Numbered from the stretch's first letter, positions 49,810 through 61,649 are shown. The stretch: 64,000 bases of DNA from Isoetes taiwanensis (GCA_021234155.1 JAJEKV010000214.1:742001-806000), one strand, 5' to 3'. Notes: generated by a model from the sequence alone, not told the origin. Numbers and translations are program-made.

Positions 49810-50800
49810 AATTCAAGAAAAATATATCCTCTTACAAACTACTGTTACAGTTAAACAGTTAAATGGGCTTAAAATTTTGTTGATGGCAGATTCAATTGCA
49901 TCACTGGATCTATTCTGCAGTTGCCCAATGCATTTCCAGCAAGCCTTAGAGGTTTTAGGATTATGCCATGGCAGAAATATGGCATAACTGATCCATGGGC
50001 AAATCGGCATATATATGGGTCTATCCACTGGGAAGGGCGCTTGTTTCATTTGTGGGCACAGTTGGGAGCAGAGTTTATATTGGGGGGCGGGCTGGGCTGC
50101 TGGCGCAGAGGTAACAGCGGCACTGTATGGTAACGGTACTTTGCCAAACCGTGTAATCTGTTTGCAACTCTCAATGGGTTACTTGTAATATAGAATAGCG
50201 ATCTTCATGGCCAGAGGGAACGAAAGAAAGAAGGATGTGCAAGGCTTCAGTAGACATTCCGATTCATTAAGCTATAAATAATGGAAGAATGAGCAGCATA
50301 CAAGAATGATCAGGGTTGCTTACCTTCATGCAGATGCCGGAAATTGGAAATCGAAGGCTGTTGCAGGGCCAGCCAGGATCATAAGCGTCCAGCATCATAA
50401 TCGGCCAGCATCGTCTCTAAAATGCCTTGGAAATTGAAGGCTGCAGGTAATCGGCTGCCTGCATGCATCATCTCATCATAATCGGCCAGCAGATCAGAGA
50501 AAGAAAAGGGCAATTCAATCTCAATTTCGTACTTCAATTCAAGAATCGAATTCATTCAGTTCAGTCTCAGAATTTTAGAAGAGGGAAAATTTTCGTTGGC
50601 AGTATTAATTAATTGCCTACCATTCCATGATTTAAGCCATAATTAATAAATGATCCCTGATTTTTCGATTCCATAACGTAAAGCCAAATGCCATTTTTTG
50701 CCAAGCCAAATTCCAAAAACATAAAATTCTGTCCTTTATTTTTATTATATATGGGAATTGCATAAATATATATTTTAATAATAAAATTTAAAATAGGGGT
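49810..50800. other. 5' region of the hAT element
   Basis: AT-rich with GC-richer patches. At 50,335-50,450 subterminal motifs GGAAATTGGAAATCGAAGGC and TTGGAAATTGAAGGCTGCAGG resemble the terminal repeat, and ATCATAATCGGCCAGCA occurs twice. These may be transposase-binding repeats. Confidence 0.4.
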
Positions 50801-51009
50801 ATTAAGTGCATGGCTATGTTAAAAGTAGACTTTTTGTTGCATGGCAATTTTTTTTGACTTTCATTTTGCAAGGCTACATAAAATGTGGACTTGTTTTTGA
50901 AGGTCTATTTTTTTCTAGACTTTATTTTGCATGGTAAAAGGGTCTTGCGTGGCTCGCACTTTCAATTTCAAGCTCGGCCCTGCTGCTCGCCTGCCTAAAT
51001 GCGTCTGTC

Positions 51010-51545
51010 TGCCTGCTCGCCTACGCTCGGCTCGCCTCGCTCGCTCGCTCGCTCGCTCGCTCGCCTCGCTCGCTCGCTCGCTCGCCTCGCCTGCCTCGCT
51101 CGCTCGCTCGCTCGCTCGCTCGCTCGCTCGCTCGCTCGCTCGCGTACGCTCGCTCGCTCGCTCGCTCGCTCGCTCGCCGCGCTCGCTCGCTCGCTCGCTC
51201 GCTCGCTCGCTCGCTCGCTCGCTCGCTCGCTCGCTCGCTCGCTCGCTCGCTCGCTCGCTCGCTCGCTCGCTCGCTCGCTCGCCTCGCTCGCTCGCTCGCT
51301 CGCTCGCTCGCTCGCTCGCTCGCTCGCTCGCTCGCTCGCTCGCTCGCTCGCTCGCTCGCTCGCTCGCTCGCTCGCTCGCTCGCTCGCTCGCTCGCTCGCT
51401 CGCTCGCTCGCTCGCTCGCTCGCTCGCTCGCTCGCTCGCTCGCTCGCTCGCCTCGCTCGCTCGCTCGCTCGCCCGCTCGCTCGTCGCTCGCTCACCGCTC
51501 GCTCGCTCGCCTCGCTCGCTCGCTCGCTCGCTCGCCTCGCCGCCG
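51010..51545. repeat. (CGCT)n array, ~0.5 kb
   Basis: Nearly pure tetranucleotide GCTC/CGCT repeat with occasional five-base slips (CCTCG) that reset the phase. Every fourth base step carries a CpG. The 339-407-codon frames (Leu-Ala-Arg-Ser repeats) are translations of it. Confidence 0.95.
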
Positions 51546-51930
51546 CCAAGCCGCCGCCAGCCGCCGCTTCGCCGCCGCTTCGCCGCCGCCTTCGCCGCCG
51601 CTTCGCCGCCGCCGCTTCGCCACGGGCTGGCCGTGCCGCTTCGGCCGCTTCCGGGCCGGGCCGCCGCCGCCGCTTCGCCGCTTCGCCGCTGCCGCCAGAT
51701 GCTCGTAGCGTATGCCGTGATGTGGCGCTCGCCGCCGCCGCCGCCTCGCCTCGGGCTTCGCTCGCCTCGCTCGCCCGCCTCGCTCGTCTGCCTCGCCTCG
51801 CCCGCCTGCGGCCTGTCCGGCCTGCCCCGCTTTGCCTGCCTGCCCCGCTGCCGCCGCCCCGCCCGCCCGCCGCCCTTGCCTGTCGTCTGCGTGCATTCGC
51901 TGCCCCGCTCGCTTCGCCGCCGCTTTCTTG
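51540..51930. repeat. GC-rich CCGCCG island
   Basis: Very GC-rich, dominated by CGCCGCCGCTT and GCCTGCC-type short repeats, in sharp contrast to the AT-rich flanks. No splice site or promoter element is recognised, so the long frames are not accepted as a gene. Confidence 0.8.
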
Positions 51931-52047
51931 TTTCTCACTCGGCATTCTAGCTCGGGTTCTTGCATTCTTGATTGCCTTTGCTGCTTTTTTGTCTTGTTTC
52001 TCACTCGAGCATTCTAGCTCAGGTTCTTGCATTCTTGATTGCCCTTT
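51925..52047. repeat. ~65-bp tandem duplication
   Basis: TTGTTTCTCACTCG, CATTCTAGCTC, then GGTTCTTGCATTCTTGATTG occur twice with two or three differences. Confidence 0.9.
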
Positions 52048-52239
52048 GGGCTATTATACATACCTATTTTTAATATATCATATTTGTGTGGATATTTTGC
52101 GTATTTCTCTTATATTTTTTTGTATTTTTGGTGTAGGATCATGCCAATTTGAGCTGGAATTTCCTTCTCGAATTCAAGTTTGCTTTGCCTTGAAGTTAGG
52201 CTATAGTCATGGCTGTAGTTAGGGGTAGTTAGCCATCTA

Positions 52240-53210
52240 GAACATATGCATGTCCTCTCCATGATAGAGAATCTCAAAATTTAGTGTGAGGTAAGAGGAG
52301 AGGAATCAACAGATGCAGTTGCAGTTGAAGCAACTAAGCTAGAGCGATGACATGAGTCAGAGGGTTGAAGCATTGTGCTATAAGCTTCTAGCGATGCAAG
52401 ATAGAAATGAGGAGCATCATGCTAAAATTGGAGAGCAAAACAGTCAAATAGTTATATGTCTCTTCCTCATCTTGTTGATAATTTCACACATGTTCTAAAT
52501 TTAGTTCGGATCCGTAATCGGATCTAGTTCCGGTTGAAGTTCCGATGCATGTGGGGTTATGACTTTGTTATACATCCAAAGGCGCCATCCACCTCACCCT
52601 TGTTCTTATTTTTAATCCAAATCATGCACCCGTTTTTTATGTTGTTCATACTGCCTTTGTTCTTCCTCCTACTCTAGCTCCTAATCCTAATCCCATTGTT
52701 GACTTAGATTCTACTCTTGCTCTTACTCCATCCTTGCCTCTAGTTCCCATTCTACATCCAGTAGTTCTAATTCCAACTCTGGTTTCTAAATCACCTCCAA
52801 TTTTTACTTCTAACTTTGATCCCTGTATTTCGACTATTGCTTTAACTCCTCTTGCAACGTGTGCTTCAATAGTTCATGCCCGGTTCCAACCATAATGCTA
52901 GTAGTCTCCCTTTCCAGCTATGGTCATAGAAATGGTTTTGCCTCTAGGATCTCTTTATAACTCAAGTGTTATTCGTGCTCGTGTTTTAATCCTTACTTTA
53001 CTTACTGTACTTCATCCAGCTTATATCAAACTCCCTCCCTTGTGAAAGGCAAGTTGCACTACTAATATCAAGGTAGCAACAAGGTTAGCAAAGCCATAGT
53101 TTCTTACCTTTGATCTAGGAGCTTAACAAATTTCGGCTCGTAAAACTTACCGAGTAGTGTAATGACCATATACTCTACTAATGGTTATCACACATGTGCA
53201 CTAAAAAGGT
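52240..53210. other. No firm gene
   Basis: A short coiled-coil-like plus-strand text near 52,340-52,450 (RVEALCYKLLAMQDRNEEHH) could be a gag relic. The rest is T/C-rich low-complexity sequence with CTAATCCTAATCCC-like repeats and no recognised domain. Confidence 0.3.
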
Positions 53211-53498
53211 CTAAGCGAATCTTTATAAAACCTTTGAGAATCTAGGGGAATCTTGATAAAATCTTGAAGAATCTAGGGGAATCCTCATAGAATCTAGGGA
53301 ATCTAGGAGAATCTTCATAGAAACTTGGGGAATCTCAACAAAATTAGGGAATCTATGGAAATCTTAAGAGAATCTTAAGAAATCTAGCAGAATCTAAGTG
53401 CATCTTTATAAAGTCTTTGAGAATCTACATGATCTTTAATGGAATCTTGGAGAATCTATGGGAATATACATAGATCTAATGGAATCTAGGGGAATATA
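53211..53498. repeat. Direct repeat, copy 1 of 288 bp
   Basis: Starts CTAAGCGAATCTTTATAAAA and ends CTAGGGGAATATA. The same 288 bases recur at 54,210-54,497 with no difference that I can see and a constant offset of 999. Confidence 0.9.
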
Positions 53499-53708
53499 AT
53501 TATTCTATGTGTCCATGGGAAACGATGTACCCATGGATAGATTACATATTGAAATCAATCTAGGCCGTATGTTTGGGGGCCAATGAGGTGGCACAGCTAC
53601 GGCCTTAGGATCTACATGGGGTCATGCATGGGGCATGCACCATGCCTCTAGACCGTCGGATCAAGGGGGGAAGGCAAAATTATAGCCCTTGATTTTTGTA
53701 AGGAAGGT

Positions 53709-56700
53709 GCAAGGAAGGTCCCTAAAAGTGCTTTTTGGTGTGGCCAATCTCAGCCCTTGGATCAAAAAGGGGAGGAGAAATCCTGGCCATTAAGTTTTTT
53801 TATTAAGTTGCAATTTATTTTATTAAAGGTGTTGAGGTGGCATCCTCATTTAATAAAAAAGTAATGAGGTGGCATCAACATTTATGGAAGGACTTTCGAG
53901 AAAGCTTCTTTTTTGTAATTGTCTTCAAAGGCCCGTAACTTGCAGCAAAGGGATCGGATAAAGGTGGGGTCCACGTCTTTGGATTCCTCTCATCGAGAGC
54001 TTTCCAATGAGTGGTCGTTTGATATCGTTCCGCTGTAGTTGAAGCGAATATGATCGAATGTTAAGAATCTTCTTGGAATCTTGAAATTTTATGAATCTAT
54101 GGGAATGTAAGAGAATCTACGGGAATCTTCATAAGATCTTAAAGAATGTAAAGGAATCTCAATATAATCTTGAGGAATCTATGGAAATCACAATAGAATC
54201 TTTAAGAATCTAAGCGAATCTTTATAAAACCTTTGAGAATCTAGGGGAATCTTGATAAAATCTTGAAGAATCTAGGGGAATCCTCATAGAATCTAGGGAA
54301 TCTAGGAGAATCTTCATAGAAACTTGGGGAATCTCAACAAAATTAGGGAATCTATGGAAATCTTAAGAGAATCTTAAGAAATCTAGCAGAATCTAAGTGC
54401 ATCTTTATAAAGTCTTTGAGAATCTACATGATCTTTAATGGAATCTTGGAGAATCTATGGGAATATACATAGATCTAATGGAATCTAGGGGAATATACAT
54501 AATATCTAAAGGAATCTAGGGGAATCTACATAAAATCTGTATACAATCTTAGAGAATCTAGAGGAATCTTTGTAGAATCTTAAGAATCTAGAAGAACCTT
54601 TGTAGAATCTTAAGAATCTAGAAGAACCTTTGTGGAATCTTAGGGAATCTTTCACATTGGATGTGTTTTGCAGGGGAATCTTCATAGAATCTATGGGAAT
54701 TTAGGAGAATCTACATAGAATCTTGGAGAATCTAGAGGAAATTTTCAACAGAATTTGGGAATCTATGGGAATCTTAAGAGAATTTTAAGAAATCTAGTAG
54801 AATCTAAGTGCATCTATATAAAGTCTTTGTGAATCTACATGATCTTTAATGGAATCTTGGAGAATCTAGGGGAATGTACATAGATCTAATGGAATCTAGG
54901 GGAATATACATAATATCTAAAGGAATCTAGGGAATCTACATAAAATCTATATACAATCTTAGAGAATCTAGAGAGGAATCTTTGTAGAATCTTAAGATTC
55001 TAGAAGAACCTTTATGAAATCTTAGGGAATCTTTCACATTGGATGTGTTTTGCAGGGGAATCTTCATAGAATCTATGGGAATTTAGGAGAATCTACATAG
55101 AACCTTGGAGAATCTAAAGGAAATTTGGGATAATCTTTGACAATTTAGGGGAATCTGAAGAGAATCTTAAAGAATTTATGGGAATCTCAAGAGAATCCAC
55201 GGGAATGTAAGGGAATCTTCATAAAATCTTCGAGAATCTAGAGAAATTTTTTCTGAGCCTTGAAGAATCTAAGAGAATCTTTATAGAATCTTCATTGGAT
55301 GCCTCAAAATTTGTACACCCCCTCATAGTACAACCACTTGTATATCTGCCTTATATATATTCTTATAAGGGGCTGCCTGGCTTGAATCGTGGCCGTTGAA
55401 GGATCGTCTTGGCCATTGTTTGTGCTGACATGGCGAAATGGACAGATGAGGTGCATCGCAGAGGAGCCGTGACGAACTGGGGTGGGATGCCTCTGGCTTG
55501 TGTTGCATCGATTCCTTCGGGAGAGCATCGAATAGGGATGGCGGTGTGACGCCTCCTCATTGGCCCACATATAGGCGGCCTAGATTGATTTGAATATGTA
55601 AACAATCAATGGGTACATCGTTTCCCATGGACACATAGAATAATTATATATATATGAGGGATTTTGAGCAATCCAATGAAGATTCTATAAAGATTCTCTT
55701 AGATTCTTCAAGGCTTAGAAAAAAATCCCAAGATTCTCGAAGATTCCACAAAGATTCCCTTAGATTCCTCTACATTCTCTTGAGATTCTCATAGATTCTT
55801 TAAGATTCTCTTGAGTTTCCCCAGATTCTCAAAGAGTAACCCAAATTTCCTCTAGATTCTCCAAGATTCTATGTAGATTCTTCTATATTCCCATAGATTC
55901 TATGAAGATTCCCCTGCAAAACACATCCAACGTGAAAGATTCCCCAAGATTCCACAACTATTCTTCTAGATTCTTAATATTCTACAAAGATTCCTCTAGA
56001 TTCTCTAAGATTATATATAGATTTTATGTAGATTTCCCTAGATTCCTTTAGATATTATGTATATTCCCCTAGATTCCATTAGATCTAACTACATTCCCCT
56101 AGATTCTTCAAGATTCCATTAAAGATCACGTAGATTCTCAAAGACTTTACGAAGATGCGCTTTAGATTCGCTAGATTTTCTAAGATTCTCTTAAGATTCC
56201 ATAGATTCCCTAATTCCGTTGAGATTCCTCTAGATTCCCAAGTTTCTATGTAGATTCTCCTGCATCCCTTAGATTCTATGAAGGTCCTCTTAGATTCTTC
56301 AAGATTTTATGAAGATTCCTCTAGATTCTCAAAGGTTTTATAAAGATTCGCTTAGATTCTTAAAGATTCTCTTGTGATTCCCATAGATTCCTCAAGATTC
56401 TATAGAGATTCCTTTACATTCTTTAAGATGCTATGAAGATTCCCCTAGATTCTCTTAAATTCCCATAGATTCCATAAAATACCAAGATTCCAAGAAGATT
56501 CTTAATATTGGATCATATTCGCTTCAACTACGATGAAACAATATCAAAACACTACTCATTAAAAAGCTCTCGGCGAGAGGAATCCAATGGCGTAGGCCCC
56601 ACCTTCATCCGACCCCTTTGCTGCAAGTTACGGGCCTTTGAAGATAATTACAAAAAAGAAGCTTCCTCGAAATTCCTTTCATAAATGTTGGTGCCACCTC

Positions 56701-56855
56701 ATTACTTTTTTTATTAAATAAGGATGCCACAACTCCTTTAATAAATAAATTGCAACTTAATAAAAAAAACTTAGTGGCCAGGATTTCTCCTCCCTCTTTT
56801 GATCCAAGGGCTGAGATTGGCCACACCAAAAAGCACTTTTAGGGGCCTTCCTTGC
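53709..56855. mobile_element. Foldback structure of GAATCT repeats
   Basis: The left arm (53,709 to ~55,325) and right arm (~55,655-56,855) are inverted copies. Outer parts pair: GCAAGGAAGGTCCCTAAAAG against CTTTTAGGGGCCTTCCTTGC, plus GTAATGAGGTGGCATC and GCCCGTAACTTGCAGCAAAG against their inverses. Inner parts are GAATCTAGGGGAATCTTCAT-type repeats on the left and ATGAAGATTCCCCTAGATTC on the right. The loop (~330 bp) carries an inverted copy of a module also present just outside the left arm: CTATGTGTCCATGGGAAACG at 53,503, inverse at 55,618. The right arm is ~400 bp shorter because the left arm has an extra higher-order duplication (54,420-54,735 resembles 54,820-55,110). No ORF. This resembles plant Foldback elements. 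Confidence 0.8.
54210..54497. repeat. Direct repeat, copy 2 of 288 bp
   Basis: Identical by eye to 53,211-53,498 and part of the left foldback arm. Confidence 0.9.
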
Positions 56856-58507
56856 TGTGACGTTCCAGGGGAATATACGCTATAAATACGTATATTCCTG
56901 GACCCGTCACTATACAAGTCTATCTTCATAGCCTTGTATACCATAGATTGTGGCACTAGGGGGCATGATTAAGTTATTCATATAACTTAGCCAACCTTAG
57001 GTTAAGACCATTTTCCACGTGGCCTTAACCTATTGGGCACCCGCCACACGGTCTTACCCTATTGGAGCCACGTGGCATAACATGTGAACCCTAACCTATA
57101 AAGGCCTAAACCCTAACCCTAGGCCTCTTTTCCGGCTCCAACAAATGCAGGAACCTTCGAACCTTTCGAAACTCCGTTTCGAGAACTGCCCTCACTGTGG
57201 CATAGCCTAGCACAAAGATCCCGAGCGTGAGCTTATCAGCCAGTGGAGTGGGAGCTACCTCAACACTTCAAGACCATGGAGACGCCAGATTGGGAGGGAG
57301 TGCTTCAGTGAGCAGGTATGTAGAGTAGTAGTCATAGTAGTTCATCCGGAATTAACATTCCTGGATGAGTTAGTATCTTGTATCTAGGGTAGAGCCATCC
57401 TAGAACCCTCATGCATCATCTTGAACCCTAATCAAGGAACCCTAACCGTAGTTAGATTTGTATGATTAGGTTAAGATGTTCTTATGATTATTCTCATGAT
57501 GTGATGATTATGTGACGATGGTTGATCATGTTTGCTCCTCTTGTATTGGGAAGGGGGTAGAGACCTAGAGCCATATGTAGTATGCTCCTAGATTAGATCC
57601 CTTAGTTCCTATTAGTTGGCGGCTTTGTGCATAGGAACCCACCGGGCTATGGAGGCTATGATGTGACTCAAAGACTACACAACGGGGCTAGAGGCAATGC
57701 GGAGGGAGGATCCCCGGCCGAGTGGGGGCTACAGGGGGATCCCATAGTGAGCTAGGGCTTATGGTGGGTCACTTGGGTGTGGGCCGAGCATGGGTCCCGA
57801 CACCTCTGGGCGATGGTGTCGCCCCGCCTCTCAAGAGTTGCTAGTGTCGGCTTGGCTCTTGTTTTGGGGGGGGGTTGGGTATGAATTGTGTGTCGCCACG
57901 ATTCTCTAGCCGCCCGTGGAACCTCTAGACCCGGGAAAGGGAGATGCAACCCTTCCCTGCCTCGACGGACCCGGGGAGATGCAACCTGGAGTAGTCCCGG
58001 ATGGGTGATGCCATGGGATTGTGTATCCGGAAGGCTAGAGTCATGCCGTGAGCCTGATTGAGCCCATCCGCAAAGTATGCATGTGAGGGGCGGATGGAGT
58101 GGTCAACCCTAGCCATTGTCTTATGCCAGCCCTCGCCATTGTTATGACTCGGCCGCTTCTATCTTGAGGCCTAGCCAGTCAGTCATCCTCCTTATGAGTC
58201 AGAGCCATGGGTAGGAGCTCTTATGTTTTATGGTTTATGATTATCTTCTTTGCTCTTATGGATATGTGATGGACTACCCTTCGAGGTAGTATGTTGTATT
58301 GTTATTGCTAGTTCTGACGTTGTTTATGCTTCATTTGTGATAGGAGCCCATAGGGGAAGGGCGCCAAGACACCTTTCAGGTCCCCCCCCGCCCGCACTAG
58401 GATTCTCTCGAGCGGGTTAGGCGGAGGGCCCATGCGGTTGATGGACCGGATGGGGGATTTCGCCGAGTGTACGGTACGGGGCGGTATATTTAAAGTGGAG
58501 CGTCACA
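56856..58507 (+). repeat. 5' LTR of a gypsy-type retrotransposon
   Basis: Starts TGTGACGTTCC and ends GAGCGTCACA; the ends are short inverted repeats (TGTGACG/CGTCACA). A TATAAATACGTATATTCC promoter-like motif lies 35 bases in. A tRNA-Met primer site follows after one base. It shares several collinear motifs with the LTR at 28,279-29,810, so both belong to one family or close sister families. Confidence 0.85.
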
Positions 58508-58508
58508 A

Positions 58509-58520
58509 TGGTATCAGAGC
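58509..58520 (+). other. Primer-binding site for initiator tRNA-Met
   Basis: TGGTATCAGAGC, the usual complement of the 3' end of initiator tRNA-Met in plant LTR retrotransposons, one base after the LTR. Confidence 0.9.
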
Positions 58521-60300
58521 AATGTTCTTGGTTGACCAAGAGCTAGCACTGACCATATCCCTGAATAGGTAGTCTAACTGGCCTAGCTAATGAATGGAAT
58601 GAGAATTCCAGTCTTGAACCAAATAAAGGTGGGAAAAATTTTTTCCCATTAGTAGGGTCGTAATTAGATTAAGTATAGTCTAAGTGGTAGAAATAATATA
58701 GTCAAAAGAAACCTTCTAGTAAATTTGAGCTCAAGTTGTTCATGAACCGCACCTTTCAAGTGAAAAATTGAATGAGAAATCGCTCAAAATAAAGCTTGAA
58801 AGAAATAGTGAAATGACCACTACTTGGCCCAAAAAGGAATTAGGAAATTTTGAGAAATAGTTAAGTAATTAAGGGAAAGTACCTTTAATTAATAACCCAT
58901 AGTTATAATAAAATTTACTCTTAAGAAAAAGTAGCTATTAAACCTATAGAAGCACCTCTACTCCCTAGAAGTTCTAAATGGTAGCTTGAACCTCTCCTTT
59001 ACCCTTGTAAGGCGAATTATAAGCTAATCTCCGAAGCTGCCATAAGAGCGTCCACCGAATCTAACAGCCATTTGAGATCGATCCAAAGGAGCCGTGGAGA
59101 TAGAGGCAAGATAAATTTCAAGAGGCCACCATCAAGGAAGCCAAGCGTGGGGAGGACCAAACAAGTAGCTAGGAAGGTTGGAAGCTCCAGCTTGCACCGA
59201 ACGCTTGAAGCACTCCACTGCATGCAGAACAAGCAAATTCTTGAGGCCCCGCGACTTAGGCCAGACGATTTAACTTAGCCACTCAAGCTTTTTCGCATTT
59301 AATCGCTTCACCTCGTGGAGGAGCAACGACTTAGCACTTCAGGTGAATAATCGCAAGGCTCGGGGGAAATTGAGATCGTAACGTCTGTTTCTGGCAGGTG
59401 AAGAGCAAGTAGCAAGAGCAACTTCGACAGTAGGAGCAACCGCAACACCAGGAAGAATAGGGGAGCAGCAAGCAGTAGGAGCAACCTCGGCAATACGAGC
59501 AACCCCAGCGGCAGGAACAGCAGCAAGGGGAGCGAGCAATCAATGCGGAAGAAAAGGAAGGAAGAGACGCAGGCAAGGAGAGAACCACAACTAGACGAAC
59601 TGGAGGAGGATGAGCCCGAAGAAGAAGGACCACAACAACAAGAGGAGGGAGCAAGAGGCTAAAGAAGAAGAGGAAGAGGAGGCCGAAGAACAGACGCAGC
59701 CTACGCTCCGCAACCATATCCAATGCAACCAAGGAGGGCAACGCGGTAGAAGCTACTTAAAGCTCAAGCAAGATATGGAGTACGAGAAGAAGAAGAAGGC
59801 AACATGCAAGAATTATCTCCGCCCAATGGATCCGACAAGGTAGCAGGACAGTGGTCGAAAAGCTAGCCTCCACCACCTCGACTCGATTCCCCGAAGAGGG
59901 TCCGCCATGGGCCAAATCCTCAGCACAGTAGAGCTGCTCAACATATTCGACATTGCCAACATCGCATGCACCGATGATCCGTAAACTCTCTTCGAAAGTG
60001 CCTACATCAAAGGTCTATTGAGGAGTTCAAGATAGGCTACTTACTCACCGAACCACATAAACGATGGCATGGATCTTGCCAAAGCCAAAGCCGAGGAGGC
60101 CAAGATCTGCACCCTTGATGGTCCGAGCCCTTCAGAGGCAAATGGAGGCGGAGCTGGTACAACCTTTTGAAGAAGGAAACCCTCACACGATCTATACCAA
60201 GCAGGCCCAAAGACCTCCCACCCTACGAGGAGAAGTCGCAAGGAGAAGCCGTGAAGAGCCCCAGTCTAGCAAACTATATAAATATAAGTTTTTCCTGCAC
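58521..60300 (+). other. Degenerate retrotransposon interior, no domain named
   Basis: The position after the primer site should hold leader and gag. Only low-complexity charged text is visible, for example KRREQEAKEEEEEEAEEQTQ at 59,645 inside GAAGAAGAGG-rich DNA and AGCAACCxCxGCAATACxAG-like repeats at 59,420-59,530. Short frames at 59,880-60,250 (MGQILSTVELLNIFDIAN) are interrupted by stops. Leu-rich minus-strand frames here are antisense artefacts. Confidence 0.35.
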
Positions 60301-60729
60301 ATTGTTTTACTCATTAGAAGTAAATTTACTATAAATTAATTGCTTGTAGAATATAAAATATTCTTGTATAAATTAATTGTAGTAGAATCCTTTGCATCTT
60401 ACTTAAAATGGTCTTAATTTGCTAAGTAGCATAGTCACTTGATTTAGGGCAAAATTGATCCAAATTTCGTACCAAAAGATGTTAGAATGCTTAGAAATTG
60501 TCTAGAAATGCAGTGTAGCACTTTAAATTTGTTAAAAATATCCAAAAATAGCTAGAATTGGCCCACCCGGGTGAGACCGCGCCAAACACGTTTTATGTCA
60601 AGGACGACAGAGAGGCCATCAAGTGATTCACCCGGTTTGCCCATATTTGCACTTTTAGATATCTTTTTGGTATGAAATAAGTTGCTAGTTAGTTTAGAAT
60701 TGGCCCAAATAGGCATCCTAAGATCTTAT

Positions 60730-61495
60730 AGTTCCTAAAATTGTTGAATCTTGGCAGAAATCAAGGTACCAGGGTGAGACCGCGCCAAATGGGTGTGCGT
60801 TCTCCTCAAAATTGTTGAATCTTGGCAGAAATCAAGGTACCAGGGTGAGACGCTCCAAATGGGTGTGCATTCTAGATGGCATTGGCGGATTCATTGAACT
60901 GTGGTGAGACAGCGCCAAATGGGTGTGCGTTCTCCCTCGAAATTGTTGAATCTTGGCAGTAAAAACAAAGGTACTTGGTGCCAAATGGGTGTGCGTTCTT
61001 GAATGGCATTGGCGCCTCAAAATTGTTGAATCTTGGCGAAAACAAGGTACCAGGGTGAGACCAAGAAGGTACCGTTGAGACCGCGTTCCAAAATGCGTTT
61101 CAACGCAGATGGCATTGAAATTGAGATGGCATCTACCGAAATTGTTGAATCTTGGCCCGGGTTTAACGCAGCATTGGCATGGAAATTGAGATGGCATTGC
61201 GAAATTGTTGAATCTTGGCAGAAAACAAGGTACGGTGAGATGGCATCACAAACCCTCAATGAAATTGTTGAATCTTGGCGTAAAACAAGGTACCACTAAA
61301 TTGAGATGGCATATTTTGAAATTGTTGAATCACCTAAAAACACGAAATTGAGATATATGAAATTGTTGAATCTTGGCAGAAAACAAGGTACTGTGGGTGA
61401 GATGGCATTGGCGCCTCGAAATTGTTGAATCTTGGCAGAAAACAAGGTACCAGGGTGAGACCGCGCCAAATGGGTGTGCGTTCTCAATGCAGATG
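60730..61495. repeat. Scrambled minisatellite, AAATTGTTGAATCTTGGC core
   Basis: The core AAATTGTTGAATCTTGGC (one copy damaged) occurs about ten times at irregular 40-130-bp spacing. The fullest units continue AGAAATCAAGGTACCAGGG, TGAGACCGCGCCAAATGGG and TGTGCGTTCTCC; others keep only parts in altered order. A CGCGCCAAA relative lies upstream near 60,580. Confidence 0.85.
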
Positions 61496-61649
61496 GCTCC
61501 GCGCCATATGATTTGAAGTCAAAATTTAGCAAAATTGCATTGAAAAGGGTCTTAGTACATATGCTAGTCTTCTACCTTGCACTCTAATATCTTGTAGTAC
61601 CCCATTCTAGCTTTTCAATCCATTTGAACCTCATCTTAAAAGAATTCCC

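Larger units (their letters stand above)
47199..50982 (-). mobile_element. hAT transposon, 3.8 kb
   Basis: The left end GGGGGTTGGAAATTGAAGGG pairs with the reverse complement of the right end (CAGGGCCGAGCTTGAAATTG), an imperfect inverted repeat. Between them lies a hAT transposase gene on the minus strand and ~1.1 kb of AT-rich 5' sequence. GCTCGCTCGCTGCCGCC-type DNA lies on both sides, so the element appears to sit inside the GC-rich/CGCT repeat. A clear 8-bp target duplication is not visible (CTGCCCGT versus CTGCTCGC is the nearest). Confidence 0.7.

Noticed and set aside
50931-52222. Plus-strand frames of 339 and 407 codons and a 345-codon minus-strand frame
   Set aside because: They are translations of the (CGCT)n array and the CCGCCG island; GC-rich repeats without stop codons explain their length.
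55304-55605. Short minus-strand ORFs in the foldback loop
   Set aside because: Three overlapping frames with no domain and no splice context, in non-coding loop DNA.
59308-59741. Leu/Val-rich minus-strand frames that look like membrane proteins
   Set aside because: Antisense of GAAGAAGAGG and AGCAACC-type low-complexity DNA; all three frames look alike.
60730-61495. CRISPR-like array
   Set aside because: The genome is eukaryotic, spacing is irregular, and the 'spacers' share sequence with each other.
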